This document shows, one piece after another, positions 18,117-27,625 of a stretch of 64,000 bases of DNA. The notes beneath the pieces are model-generated. The model was not told the DNA's origin. It ran no database searches and saw nothing but the letters and a program-made list of their open reading frames with translations. How positions within the stretch are numbered: the stretch's first letter is position 1; every line of letters begins with the position of its first letter. A program made the translations under genes and the position numbers. The DNA lies in NCBI GenBank assembly GCA_965539935.1, contig CBETVX010000001.1, positions 52,861 through 116,860 of the forward strand, written 5' to 3'. Source of the DNA: CBETVX01 sp965539935. GTDB lineage: Bacteria; Bacillota; Clostridia; Peptostreptococcales; Caminicellaceae.

Positions 18117-19067
18117 ATGAATTACGAAGGAAGAAAAATCAAAATTTTTGCTGGGAATTCTAACAGAGAACTTGCAAAAAAGATATGTAACCATTTATCA
18201 TTACCTCTTGGAGATGCACAAGTTGATTCGTTTAGTGATGGAGAAATAGCTGTAAATATAAACGAATCAGTTAGAGGTGCAGATGTATATGTTGTTCAAT
18301 CAACAAGTGCACCCCTAGTAAACAGACACTTAATGGAACTTTTAATATTAATCGATGCCTTAAAAAGAGCATCTGCAAGAAGAATTAATGCAGTAGTTCC
18401 ATACTATGGCTATGCAAGACAAGATAGAAAAGCAAAGGCTAGAGATCCAATTTCTGCAAAGTTGGTTGCTGATCTAATTACAACTGCTGGAGCAGATAGA
18501 GTACTTACTATGGATTTACATGCTCCACAAATACAAGGTTACTTTAATATTCCTGTTGACCATTTGGTAGGAGTTCCAATATTGGCTAACTACTTTAAGC
18601 AGCTAAACTTACAAGATTTAGTTGTTGTATCACCAGACCTTGGAAGTGTTACAAGGGCTAGAAAGTTTGCAGATCGTATTGATGCATCTTTAGCCATTAT
18701 TGATAAGAGAAGACCTAAAGCAAATGTATCAGAAGTTATGAATATAATTGGTGATGTAAAGGATAAAAATGTAATTCTAATCGATGATATGATAGATACT
18801 GCAGGAACCATAACTCAGGGAGCAAAGGCCCTTAGAGAATTTGGAGCTAAAGAAGTCTATGCATGTTGTACACACCCTGTATTATCTGGACCTGCAATTG
18901 AAAGGCTTGAAAATTCAGTTATTAAGGAGATTGTAATATTAGATACTATACTTCTCCCAGATGAAAAGAAACTTCCTAACATGAAAATATTATCAGTAGC
19001 TCCAATTTTTAGTGAAGCTATTAGAAGAGTATATGGAAATGAATCAGTAAGTAAATTATTTGATTAA
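18117..19067 (+). CDS. prs: Ribose-phosphate pyrophosphokinase
   Basis: Converts ribose 5-phosphate and ATP to PRPP for purine, pyrimidine, histidine and NAD synthesis. It has 316 residues, the standard class I size, with the ATP-binding region, the DLHAPQIQGYF motif near 128 and the PRPP-binding motif VILIDDMIDTAGT near 220. AGGAGG precedes the ATG. It is cotranscribed with glmU. Its product PRPP is the effector that releases PurR, encoded three genes upstream. Confidence 0.97.
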   Translation: MNYEGRKIKIFAGNSNRELAKKICNHLSLPLGDAQVDSFSDGEIAVNINESVRGADVYVVQSTSAPLVNRHLMELLILIDALKRASARRINAVVPYYGYARQDRKAKARDPISAKLVADLITTAGADRVLTMDLHAPQIQGYFNIPVDHLVGVPILANYFKQLNLQDLVVVSPDLGSVTRARKFADRIDASLAIIDKRRPKANVSEVMNIIGDVKDKNVILIDDMIDTAGTITQGAKALREFGAKEVYACCTHPVLSGPAIERLENSVIKEIVILDTILLPDEKKLPNMKILSVAPIFSEAIRRVYGNESVSKLFD

Positions 19068-19097
19068 AAATATGGCTTTAGGGCCATATTTTTTTTG
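19068..19097 (+). terminator. Terminator after prs
   Basis: AAATATGGC pairs with GCCATATTT, followed by a long T run (to 19097). Confidence 0.92.
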
Positions 19098-19163
19098 TTT
19101 TTAATTATGGTAAAATCAAACAGAATACGTCATAACACAAAACTATAGCGAGGAGGAAATAAA

Positions 19164-21179
19164 ATGCAAAATCATTCTAGAGTAAAAGTAGGGATAAAAA
19201 CTAAAATGGTAATGATGTTTATAGCATTAATAACAATTCCTCTAATGGTATTAGGGGCTATATCCTACAATAAATCTATTGATATTATTGAAGAAAATCT
19301 AAAAGTCACAAGTCTCCAACTGGTAAAAGAGATAAGTGAAGCTGTTAAAAATTTTAATAAAGGATTTGAAGATAGTATAAGGCAATTGTCTTTGGATCCC
19401 AATGTTCAACAAATTATAGAACATCCAGAATATGAGCCGTGGATGATGGACACTTTTACAGCCTATATAAAATCCCACGAGGAAGTAAAAAATGTATATA
19501 TAGGCACAATAGATAAAAAATTCTATATTTATCCCCAGGCAAATATTCCAGAAGGATTTGACCCAACCGTTAGGCCATGGTATAAAAAAGCCCTTACAGA
19601 AGACGAATTAATCTGGACAGACCCCTATATTGACACAGAAACAAAAGAATTAGTGGTTTCTGTAGCAAAGCCTGTATATAATGATTATAACAATAAGGAA
19701 ATGGTAGGGGTTATAGCTATAGACCTTTCACTAGATGTATTGGCTGAAAAAATCAATAATATTAAAATTGGTAAAAATGGATATCCCATGTTAATAGATA
19801 AAAATGGAAATATAATGACCCATAAGGATATGGAATTAATAGGAAAGCCAGTTCCTATAGAGGATGTTGCAAAGGCCATGGACGAAAATACTGAGGGATT
19901 TGTGACTTATAGCTGGGAGGAAAATGGTGAGGTACTTGATAAGTTTAGTGTATTTACAGAGTTAGATGGGTTAGGTTGGTCCATTATGACTATTATGGAT
20001 GCAAGTGAAATACAAGAAGATGCAGGGGTATTAATGTATAATACCTTAACCATTGGGATAATAACCCTTGTGGCAGCCATAGGATTGGCCCTATTATTCT
20101 CTAATACAATAACTAAAAATATTATAAAACTTCAGAATAACATGGAGAGAATTAAGCAAGGAGATTTTTCTGTAAAAACCAATATTAATACTAAAGATGA
20201 ATTAGAAAATCTGGCAAATGGATTTAATATCATGATAGAAGAAGTTGGAAAGTTGATTAAAGGGGTAAAGAATGTTTCAAAAGAACTTTCAAAGTCTTCC
20301 GAGGGATTAGCTTCAACCTCTGAAGAAACCAGTATCTCATCTGAAGAAGTTGCAAGAACTGTAGAAGAAATTGCTAAAGGTGCTTCAGAGCAAGCCATTG
20401 AAGCAGAGAAGGGTGTTATGATAACATCTGATTTAGCCCATAAATTTGATAAGCTCAATGAAAGCACTAAAGAAATGCTAGTATTTGCCAACAATGTAAA
20501 GGAAGCAAATTTAAATGGTGTCAAAACCATGGAAGGACTTAAAGAAGAAACAAAATTAAATAAAAGTGCCACAAATAAAATAGAAAATGCAATCCGAGAA
20601 CTTGATAATAAAACTAAGGAGATTGGAAATATTCTTGAAACTATAACTGCAATATCTGAACAAACAAATCTTTTAGCTTTAAACGCTTCTATTGAAGCCG
20701 CTAGGGCAGGTGAGCAAGGAAGAGGTTTTGCAGTTGTTGCAGATGAAATAAGAAATCTTGCAGAAGAATCAAGGGAAGCTGCAAGTGAAATAAACAAAAT
20801 AGTACTTAACATACAAAAAGATAGTACCAATACTGTAAATATTATGGATGAGGTAAAGCAGAGATCAATGAAGCAAGCAGAGGCAGTTAGCAAAGCAAAC
20901 AAATCCTTTGAAACAATAACTGAGGCCATTGATAAAATAACTGTAAAGATTGATAGGATTAGTCAATTTGTTAATAGTATTAATAAGGACAAGGATGATA
21001 TTGTTTCTGCCATAGAAAGCATATCTGCTGTGTCAGAAGAAACAGCTGCTTCCTCTCAAGAGGTAAGTGCATCTATGCAACAACAGGCTGTGGCAGTGGA
21101 AGAGGTAGCAAAGGCTGCAGAGCTGCTAAATGAACTTGCTATTGATCTTAATAATAAAATAAGTAAATTCAAAGTATAA
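19164..21179 (+). CDS. Methyl-accepting chemotaxis protein with dCache sensor
   Basis: Transmembrane chemoreceptor of 671 residues. It has an N-terminal membrane helix (about 14-34), an extracellular double-Cache-like ligand domain (about 38-285) with the typical RPWYKKAL and WTDPYID signatures, a second helix (about 295-315), a HAMP domain (about 316-370) and a long cytoplasmic coiled coil. The signalling tip, EQTNLLALNASIEAARAGEQGRGFAVVA, is well conserved. Dual-Cache receptors often sense amino acids or organic acids; the ligand is unknown. It is inserted between prs and pth, with no other chemotaxis genes nearby. Confidence 0.95.
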   Translation: MQNHSRVKVGIKTKMVMMFIALITIPLMVLGAISYNKSIDIIEENLKVTSLQLVKEISEAVKNFNKGFEDSIRQLSLDPNVQQIIEHPEYEPWMMDTFTAYIKSHEEVKNVYIGTIDKKFYIYPQANIPEGFDPTVRPWYKKALTEDELIWTDPYIDTETKELVVSVAKPVYNDYNNKEMVGVIAIDLSLDVLAEKINNIKIGKNGYPMLIDKNGNIMTHKDMELIGKPVPIEDVAKAMDENTEGFVTYSWEENGEVLDKFSVFTELDGLGWSIMTIMDASEIQEDAGVLMYNTLTIGIITLVAAIGLALLFSNTITKNIIKLQNNMERIKQGDFSVKTNINTKDELENLANGFNIMIEEVGKLIKGVKNVSKELSKSSEGLASTSEETSISSEEVARTVEEIAKGASEQAIEAEKGVMITSDLAHKFDKLNESTKEMLVFANNVKEANLNGVKTMEGLKEETKLNKSATNKIENAIRELDNKTKEIGNILETITAISEQTNLLALNASIEAARAGEQGRGFAVVADEIRNLAEESREAASEINKIVLNIQKDSTNTVNIMDEVKQRSMKQAEAVSKANKSFETITEAIDKITVKIDRISQFVNSINKDKDDIVSAIESISAVSEETAASSQEVSASMQQQAVAVEEVAKAAELLNELAIDLNNKISKFKV

Positions 21180-21193
21180 TATTTGTATATAAG

Positions 21194-21229
21194 GGAAGTT
21201 GTATAAAATTACAGCTTCCTAATTTTATT
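21194..21229 (+). terminator. Terminator after the chemoreceptor
   Basis: GGAAGTTGT (21194-21202) pairs with ACAGCTTCC (21211-21219) with one G-U pair, followed by TAATTTTATT. Confidence 0.7.
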
Positions 21230-21346
21230 ATGATTGTATATGCTATAATATATAGTATGTTTAAATATATTATTAAAACTTTTATGAAGATTTATTTTTG
21301 TCTTATAACAATACGATAAGAAGTTTATTTAGTAAGAGGTGATAAT

Positions 21347-21904
21347 ATGTATGTTATAGTAGGGCTAGGCAACCCGGGGAAAAGATATGAAGCTACTAGG
21401 CATAATGTAGGTTTTGAGGTTATAGACTATTTAGCCTACAGAAATAAAATAAAAGTAAGTAAAATTAAACACAAAGCCTTAGTTGGAGAAGGAACTATTG
21501 AGGGACAAAAGGTCATGCTTGTAAAACCTCAGACATTTATGAATTTAAGTGGAGAGAGTGTGCGGGATATATGTAAATATTATGATGTGGACTTAAAAAA
21601 GCTTATAGTAATATATGATGATATAGATATTGATTTAGGTAAGCTTAGAATAAGAAAAAAAGGCAGTGCTGGGACCCATAATGGAATGAAAAATATCATA
21701 TATCTACTTCAAGACGACAAATTTCCAAGGATAAGAATAGGTATAGGAGCTCCGAGAGGTAGAGATTTAGTTAATTATGTGATAGGGAAATTTACAGATG
21801 AAGAAAAGGAAGATATTATTCTGTCTATCAGGTTAGCCGCAGATGCTGTTGAAAGTATTCTTAAAAAAGGCATAGATAAGGCTATGAATGATTATAATAA
21901 GTAA
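21347..21904 (+). CDS. pth: Peptidyl-tRNA hydrolase
   Basis: Releases tRNA from peptidyl-tRNA that drops off ribosomes. The 185 residues match bacterial Pth (SpoVC in Bacillus). The substrate motif GLGNPG is at 6-11, the catalytic histidine sits in TRHNVGFE near residue 20, and KPQTFMNLSG and GSAGTHNGMK are conserved. GAGGTG lies before the ATG. It precedes mfd as in Bacillus, but the small gene fin (yabK) found between them there is replaced by an untranslated segment with inverted repeats. Confidence 0.97.
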   Translation: MYVIVGLGNPGKRYEATRHNVGFEVIDYLAYRNKIKVSKIKHKALVGEGTIEGQKVMLVKPQTFMNLSGESVRDICKYYDVDLKKLIVIYDDIDIDLGKLRIRKKGSAGTHNGMKNIIYLLQDDKFPRIRIGIGAPRGRDLVNYVIGKFTDEEKEDIILSIRLAADAVESILKKGIDKAMNDYNK

Positions 21905-21919
21905 AGTTTTGTTACATAT

Positions 21920-22033
21920 ATTATCCTACAATAATTTTGACTTCTAAAATTAATATAGTGAACTATTGTGGGATAATCTATTTTGAGGGTTAATATTCTT
22001 TTTATGGTATGCCCGGGTTATATAAATCCGGGC
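21920..22033 (+). other. pth-mfd spacer with two inverted repeats
   Basis: ATTATCCTACAATA (21920-21933) and TATTGTGGGATAAT (21964-21977) can pair over 14 bp with one G-U. A second GC-rich hairpin, GCCCGG (22011-22016) with CCGGGC (22028-22033), follows and is trailed by CTTTAGGTT. It could be a weak terminator or leader attenuator upstream of mfd. The function is not known. Confidence 0.5.
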
Positions 22034-22072
22034 TTTAGGTTATGTTTAGATGATGGAAGGAAAGTGATTGGA

Positions 22073-25000
22073 TTGGATAATTTATTTACTAGGGTTTTGG
22101 AGAACTCAAGGGAGTACAATGAGCTAATTAAAGGAATAAAGGATCATAATACACCTGTTTTATTAAATGGAGTTTCAGGCAGTGCTATTTCCCATATAGT
22201 TTCATCTATTTCATATAAAGAAAATAGACAGTCTTTAATAATAACCTATAACGAAATAGAAGCAAAAAAAATATATGAAGACTTAAAATTTTTTGACGAA
22301 GAAAATATATATTACTTTCCCTCAAAGGAAATAGTATTTTACTCTGTATATGCCCATAGTAGGGAAATAGATGAGGAAAGACTGAGGGCTATAGATGCGA
22401 TTACAAGCAATAAAAGATGTATAGTTGTATGTTCTATAGATAGTCTTTTGACTAAACTTATACCTAATGGTATTTGGAAAAAATATTTCCTATCTATGGA
22501 GGTTGGTAAGGAAATTGATATTGACTATGTTACAAATATGCTTGTGTACATGGGATACGAAAGAGTAGAAATGGTGGAAACTAAGGGGCATTTTAGTATA
22601 AGGGGTGGAATTATAGATATATATTCCTATATAGATGAAAACCCCTATAGAATAGAGCTTTTTGATAATGAAGTAGACTCAATTAGGGAGTTTAATAAAG
22701 AAACCCAGATTTCTTTGAAAAAGGTAGACAATATCATAATAAAACCCTGTAAAGAAATATTACTAGATGAAGAAATGTTTAAAAATGGAATAGATAATAT
22801 TGAAAATGAATTTGAAAAGTTTAGTAAAAAACTAAAGGGAAAGCAAAAAGAAAACCTACAAAACAAAATTCAAGAGATCATTGATAGTCTCAAAAACAAT
22901 ATATACTTTGATGGAATAGATAACTATATTAATTATTTTATCAATAAAACAGAATGCTTAATAGATTATTTTAATGAAAATAGCATTATCTACCTACACG
23001 AAACATCTAGAATAAGAGAAAAAGCAGACTCCTTTACATTAGATTTTAGAGAAAAATTCCAATGGGCCTTTGAAAAAGGTGAAGTATTACCAGAACAAAT
23101 AAATATTCTAAATAATTATGATTATATAATTGAAACCCTAGATAAAAGATTTAATATAATCCTAAATAACCTTCCTATTAGAGTTATTGATTTTAACCCC
23201 AAACAAATAATTTCTTTTACAATAAAGGAAATGAATTCCTATCATAGTAAAATAGATTTATTAGTAGATGACCTAAAAAATTGGAAGTATAAAGGCTATA
23301 AAATCATTCTTCTGGCAGGAACAGAAGAAAGGGGAAAACGATTAGAAGAAGAGTTGGAAAATCACCAAATCCATAGTCTTTATACTGAAGATTTAAATAG
23401 GGATATTTTATCGGGGCAGATATTTATTTCAAAGGGTAAGATTAGTAATGGATTGATTTATAGTACATTTAAATTTATTATCATAAGTGATAGGGAAATA
23501 TATGGACTATCAAAGAAAAGTAAACGCAAGAAAAAATCTAAAGAAAAAAGAAATGCTAGAAAGATTAAATCCTTTAGAGATTTAAGTATAGGTGATTATG
23601 TAGTACATGAAAATCATGGAATAGGTAAATATATTGGTATAGAACAGCTTAAAGTCGAAGGAATAAAAAAGGACTATTTAAAAATCAAATATTCTGGGGA
23701 AGACTATTTATATGTGCCTATTGATCAAATGGACTATGTGCAAAAATATATAGGTGGAGATGAGAGGAGACCAAAGCTAAATAAGCTAGGTTCTTCTGAG
23801 TGGAAAAAAACAAAGGCCAAGGCTAAAAGAGCCATTGAAGACATGGCAAAGGATTTGCTTGAATTATATGCAATGAGAGAAAAAGCAAAGGGATATAGTT
23901 TTTCAAAGGATACACCATGGCAAAAAGAGTTTGAAGATATGTTCCCCTATGAAGAAACTCCAGATCAAATAAAATGCATTGAAGAAGTAAAAAAAGATAT
24001 GGAAAAAAGTACACCAATGGACAGACTGTTATGTGGAGATGTGGGATATGGGAAAACAGAGGTTGCAATTAGAGGGATTTTCAAGGCAGTTATAGATGGG
24101 AAACAAGTGGCTTTCCTAGTTCCCACCACTATTCTTGCACAACAACACTATAACACTCTTAAAGAAAGATTTTCTAAATTTCCAATAAAAGTGGAGATGC
24201 TCAGTAGATTTAGAAGCCCTGCCAGTCAAAAGAAGATCATAGAAGACCTACGTACAGGGATGATAGATATTATAGTAGGTACCCATAGAATTTTATCAAA
24301 GGATATAAAGTTTAAAGATTTAGGGCTTTTAATAGTTGACGAGGAGCAAAGATTTGGTGTGAAGCATAAGGAGTCTTTGAAAAAGTTAAAAAAGAATATA
24401 GATGTACTTACTTTAACTGCTACTCCTATACCTAGAACCCTTCACATGTCACTTATAGGTATTAGAGATATGAGTGTAATTGAAGATCCTCCAGAAGACA
24501 GATTTCCTGTACAAACCTATGTGGCAGCCTATAATGAGGAGCTGATTAGAGAAGCAATAATTAGGGAGATAGAAAGGGAAGGACAGGTATACTTTGTCTA
24601 TAATAGAGTGCAGGATATAGACAAAATGACAGCAAAAATAAAAGATTTAGTTCCAGAGGCTAAGGTGACCTATGCCCATGGACAGATGAATGAGAGAAAA
24701 TTAGAAAATATAATGATAGATTTTTTAAATAAAGAATTTGATGTATTAGTATGTACCACTATTATTGAAACAGGCCTAGATATAGGTAATGTAAATACCA
24801 TTATTATTCACGACTCAGATAAAATGGGGCTATCCCAACTATATCAATTGAGGGGTAGGGTAGGAAGAAGTAATAGAGTGGCCTATTGTTATTTAACCTA
24901 TCAAAAGGATAAAATATTATCGGAAGTAGCAGAAAAGAGACTAAAGGCCATAAAGGAGTTCACTGAGTTAGGTTCAGGCTTTAAAATTGCTATGAAGGAT

Positions 25001-25597
25001 CTTGAAATAAGGGGAGCAGGCAATTTATTAGGATCACAACAGCATGGACATATGGCTTCAATTGGTTATGATTTATATTGTAAATTGTTAGAAGACACAG
25101 TTAGGACTCTAAAGGGAGAAGAAGTTGAAGAAGTAATAGAAACAAATATAGATATTAATGTAGATGCCTATATACCAGATAAATATATTACAAATGAAAA
25201 GCATAAACTAGAAATGTACAAGAAAATAGCTTCTATCAGAGATAGGGAAGATGCCTATAGTGTGGAAGAGGAAATTGAAGATAGATTTGGAACTATACCT
25301 GAGGCAGTATATAACCTTCTTTTCATAGCACATATAAAAGTATTAGCTCAAAAATTAAAGATAAGTGGAGTATTTGATGTTAAGGAAGGATATAAGTTTG
25401 AATTTGATAATAGGTTTAAAATAGACCCATTTCTAATTGCAAAGGCCACAGAAACCTTTGGTAGAAAAATTATTTTTAATTGTTCAGCTAAGCCTTATTT
25501 TATTTATAAACCTAAGAATATAAAAGGCAAGCAACTGGATAAATTAAGGGAAATTGAGAATATGTTAGAAAAAATTAGAGGTTTCCAAAAAAACTAA
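22073..25597 (+). CDS. mfd: Transcription-repair coupling factor
   Basis: ATP-driven translocase that removes stalled RNA polymerase and recruits UvrA. Domains in order are the UvrB-like damage-recognition part (about 1-350), the RNA-polymerase-interacting CarD/RID domain (VGDYVVHENHGIGKY near 505), the helicase motor with GDVGYGKTE and DEEQRFG, and the C-terminal TRCF domain. A frame reaches back to 21983, but it passes through the GCCCGG hairpin; starting at TTG 22073 gives MDNLFTRVLE, closely like the Bacillus N-terminus, and 1174 residues, the usual length. GGAAGG lies about 12 bases upstream. Confidence 0.95.
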   Translation: MDNLFTRVLENSREYNELIKGIKDHNTPVLLNGVSGSAISHIVSSISYKENRQSLIITYNEIEAKKIYEDLKFFDEENIYYFPSKEIVFYSVYAHSREIDEERLRAIDAITSNKRCIVVCSIDSLLTKLIPNGIWKKYFLSMEVGKEIDIDYVTNMLVYMGYERVEMVETKGHFSIRGGIIDIYSYIDENPYRIELFDNEVDSIREFNKETQISLKKVDNIIIKPCKEILLDEEMFKNGIDNIENEFEKFSKKLKGKQKENLQNKIQEIIDSLKNNIYFDGIDNYINYFINKTECLIDYFNENSIIYLHETSRIREKADSFTLDFREKFQWAFEKGEVLPEQINILNNYDYIIETLDKRFNIILNNLPIRVIDFNPKQIISFTIKEMNSYHSKIDLLVDDLKNWKYKGYKIILLAGTEERGKRLEEELENHQIHSLYTEDLNRDILSGQIFISKGKISNGLIYSTFKFIIISDREIYGLSKKSKRKKKSKEKRNARKIKSFRDLSIGDYVVHENHGIGKYIGIEQLKVEGIKKDYLKIKYSGEDYLYVPIDQMDYVQKYIGGDERRPKLNKLGSSEWKKTKAKAKRAIEDMAKDLLELYAMREKAKGYSFSKDTPWQKEFEDMFPYEETPDQIKCIEEVKKDMEKSTPMDRLLCGDVGYGKTEVAIRGIFKAVIDGKQVAFLVPTTILAQQHYNTLKERFSKFPIKVEMLSRFRSPASQKKIIEDLRTGMIDIIVGTHRILSKDIKFKDLGLLIVDEEQRFGVKHKESLKKLKKNIDVLTLTATPIPRTLHMSLIGIRDMSVIEDPPEDRFPVQTYVAAYNEELIREAIIREIEREGQVYFVYNRVQDIDKMTAKIKDLVPEAKVTYAHGQMNERKLENIMIDFLNKEFDVLVCTTIIETGLDIGNVNTIIIHDSDKMGLSQLYQLRGRVGRSNRVAYCYLTYQKDKILSEVAEKRLKAIKEFTELGSGFKIAMKDLEIRGAGNLLGSQQHGHMASIGYDLYCKLLEDTVRTLKGEEVEEVIETNIDINVDAYIPDKYITNEKHKLEMYKKIASIRDREDAYSVEEEIEDRFGTIPEAVYNLLFIAHIKVLAQKLKISGVFDVKEGYKFEFDNRFKIDPFLIAKATETFGRKIIFNCSAKPYFIYKPKNIKGKQLDKLREIENMLEKIRGFQKN

Positions 25598-25647
25598 TAT
25601 ACTATATAATTAATATGGAATGGACTAAAGATGAGGAGAGGATTTTA

Positions 25648-26631
25648 TTGGTTAGTATAAAGAAAAAATCTTTTATAATCATTGCAACACTGGCTATTGC
25701 CCTAATGTTAATGGTGGTAGGGTGCGATGGAACTAATGAAATAAAGGATGAAAATGAAAATTTAGTAGCAAAGGTTAATGGCGAGTCAATTACTAAAGAG
25801 GTTTTTGATAAGAATTTTACTTTAATTAAGAAAAGATATGACGAATGGTATGGAGATCAAATTTGGAGTGAAGAGATTGAAGGAAAGACCCTTGTTCAGA
25901 TAGTTAAGGAGCAAGTACTTGATAAACTTGTTACTGAGGAGTTAATAAGACAAGAGGTTGAAAAGTTAGATTTAGAGATAAATGAAGAAGATGTTAATAA
26001 TATATATGAAGAAGTTAAAGCTCAAATTGATAGTGATGAAGAATCCAAAGCATTTTATGAAGAAAATGGATTAAATGAAGAGTTTATTAAACAGCAAATA
26101 AGAATGGAAATTTACGTTGATGAATATAAGGATGTAGTAATTGAAGAAGAAGGATTAAATAATGAAGAAAAAATAAATGATATCATTAAGGAATATGTAG
26201 TTGAAATTAAAGCAAGTCATATTTTAGTTAATGATGAGGAAACTGCAAATGAAGTTATAGAAAAAATAGAAGCCGGCGAAGATTTTAATGAATTGGCTAA
26301 AGAATATTCAGAGGATCCAAGTGCACAGGAGAATAATGGAGATTTAGGTTATTTTACAAGGGGAGTTATGGTAACAGAATTTGAAGAAGCAGCCTTTGCC
26401 TTAAAGACAGGGGAAGTAAGCAAGCCTGTTAAGACAGACTTTGGATATCATGTCATCAAGAAAGAAGCAGAAAAAACCTTAGAAGTTCTAAAAGATGAGC
26501 TAAGTGAAGAAGAATATGAATTGAAAAAAGAAGAAGTTATACAGAGTATACAGCAAGAAAGTTTTATTAATAGAATTAATAGTCTTGAGGAAAGTGCAGA
26601 TATTGAAAAGTTTGAAGAAAATTTAGATTAA
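25648..26631 (+). CDS. PpiC-type peptidyl-prolyl isomerase lipoprotein (PrsA/SurA-like)
   Basis: Surface-anchored foldase for exported proteins. The 327 residues start with a lipoprotein signal (KKK, hydrophobic core, lipobox VVGC at about residue 21-24), then a SurA-like N-terminal helical region and a PpiC rotamase domain (about 185-280, with ASHILV, GDLGYF and GYHVIKK motifs). TTG 25648 follows GGAGAGG by six bases and puts the signal peptide at the N-terminus; the longer ATG at 25615 has no ribosome site and would bury it. The gene is inserted between mfd and spoVT relative to Bacillus and ends at a strong terminator. Confidence 0.92.
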   Translation: MVSIKKKSFIIIATLAIALMLMVVGCDGTNEIKDENENLVAKVNGESITKEVFDKNFTLIKKRYDEWYGDQIWSEEIEGKTLVQIVKEQVLDKLVTEELIRQEVEKLDLEINEEDVNNIYEEVKAQIDSDEESKAFYEENGLNEEFIKQQIRMEIYVDEYKDVVIEEEGLNNEEKINDIIKEYVVEIKASHILVNDEETANEVIEKIEAGEDFNELAKEYSEDPSAQENNGDLGYFTRGVMVTEFEEAAFALKTGEVSKPVKTDFGYHVIKKEAEKTLEVLKDELSEEEYELKKEEVIQSIQQESFINRINSLEESADIEKFEENLD

Positions 26632-26635
26632 TTTT

Positions 26636-26666
26636 AAAAACCTATGACAATTTGTCATAGGTTTTT
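26636..26666. terminator. Terminator after the PPIase gene
   Basis: A 14-bp perfect stem AAAAACCTATGACA/TGTCATAGGTTTTT with a 3-base loop. Confidence 0.92.
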
Positions 26667-26717
26667 ACGTTGTAAAAATATAGATAATATACTATTTTAA
26701 AATATGTTTACCAGATA

Positions 26718-26747
26718 TGTATAAAAAAAATATATGAACAAATAATA
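26718..26747 (+). promoter_or_regulatory. Candidate sigma-G/F promoter of spoVT
   Basis: TGTATA (26718-26723), 17-base spacer and AATAATA (26741-26747) resemble the forespore sigma-G consensus (TGHATR, CATAHTA) except for the first -10 base. spoVT is sigma-G-dependent in Bacillus. The DNA is AT-rich, so a chance match is possible. Confidence 0.35.
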
Positions 26748-26797
26748 ATTTTACAAACAAGGTTCCAGTACAAAATTTTCATTAGGAGGGAAATTAA

Positions 26798-27349
26798 TTG
26801 AAAGCGACAGGAATAGTAAGAAGAATTGACGACTTAGGAAGAGTGGTAATCCCTAAAGAAATAAGAAGAACCTTAAGAATAAGGGAAGGAGATCCTTTGG
26901 AAATATTTACTGATAGAGAAGGTGAAGTAATACTTAAAAAATACTCTCCTATAGGAGAACTTAATGAGTTTGCTACAGAGTATGCTGAATCATTAAATGA
27001 ATCTATAAATGTTACAGCCATAATAACCGATAGAGATAGTGTTGTTGCAGTAGCTGGAGGATCAAAAAAAGAATATTTGGAAAAAAGAGTGAGCAAAGAA
27101 CTAGAGGAGATAATGGAACAAAGAGATAGTAAAGTAATTAATGAAATAGAAAATTTAGTACCAGTTACCATAGATGAAGGAGATATGAGTAAGTACTCTG
27201 CACAAATCATTTCACCTATAGCTACCCATGGAGACCCCATAGGTTCTGTAATACTATTGTCAAAGGATACTGAAAAAATCATGGGAGATTTAGAATTAAA
27301 GTTGGCAGAAACGGCGGCTGGTTTTCTGGGCAAACAAATGGAGCACTAA
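26798..27349 (+). CDS. spoVT: Stage V sporulation protein T
   Basis: Forespore transcription regulator of the AbrB family, which tunes sigma-G genes and spore coat and germination functions. It has 183 residues. The N-terminal swapped-hairpin AbrB domain (1-50, with RRIDDLGRVVIPKEIRR) is followed by a GAF domain (about 58-178). The TTG start is backed by AGGAGGG. The position between mfd and yabM is the conserved one. A terminator follows, so it is likely monocistronic, as in Bacillus. Confidence 0.97.
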   Translation: MKATGIVRRIDDLGRVVIPKEIRRTLRIREGDPLEIFTDREGEVILKKYSPIGELNEFATEYAESLNESINVTAIITDRDSVVAVAGGSKKEYLEKRVSKELEEIMEQRDSKVINEIENLVPVTIDEGDMSKYSAQIISPIATHGDPIGSVILLSKDTEKIMGDLELKLAETAAGFLGKQMEH

Positions 27350-27379
27350 TAAAAACAAATAATAATTAATAAAATTATG

Positions 27380-27409
27380 AGTAGTAACCGATGGTTGCTA
27401 CTTTTTTTG
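27380..27409 (+). terminator. Terminator after spoVT
   Basis: AGTAGTAACC pairs with GGTTGCTACT with one G-U pair, followed by T7. Confidence 0.9.
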
Positions 27410-27625
27410 TAATAATTTATGATTTATTATATATATTTTGGTATAATTAACTTGCTTTTATTTTTATAATATATAAGAAATCATACTTTCTTTGGCTATA
27501 GGCAAGGCATAATTTTCATAATTTGTGTGGGGAAAATAAGCCTCAAAATCTTCAATTGAGATTGATAAATTTTTATATTTGTTTATTAGATAGGATAATA
27601 TTATGTTTAGTTTGGAGGATATACT

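Noticed and set aside
20132..20929. 265-residue open frame antisense to the chemoreceptor
   Set aside because: It mirrors the low-complexity coiled coil of the real gene, has Ser/Leu/Phe-rich composition typical of a shadow frame, and has no ribosome site.
26794..27333. 179-residue open frame antisense to spoVT
   Set aside because: It is a shadow of the conserved AbrB/GAF gene, with shadow-like composition.
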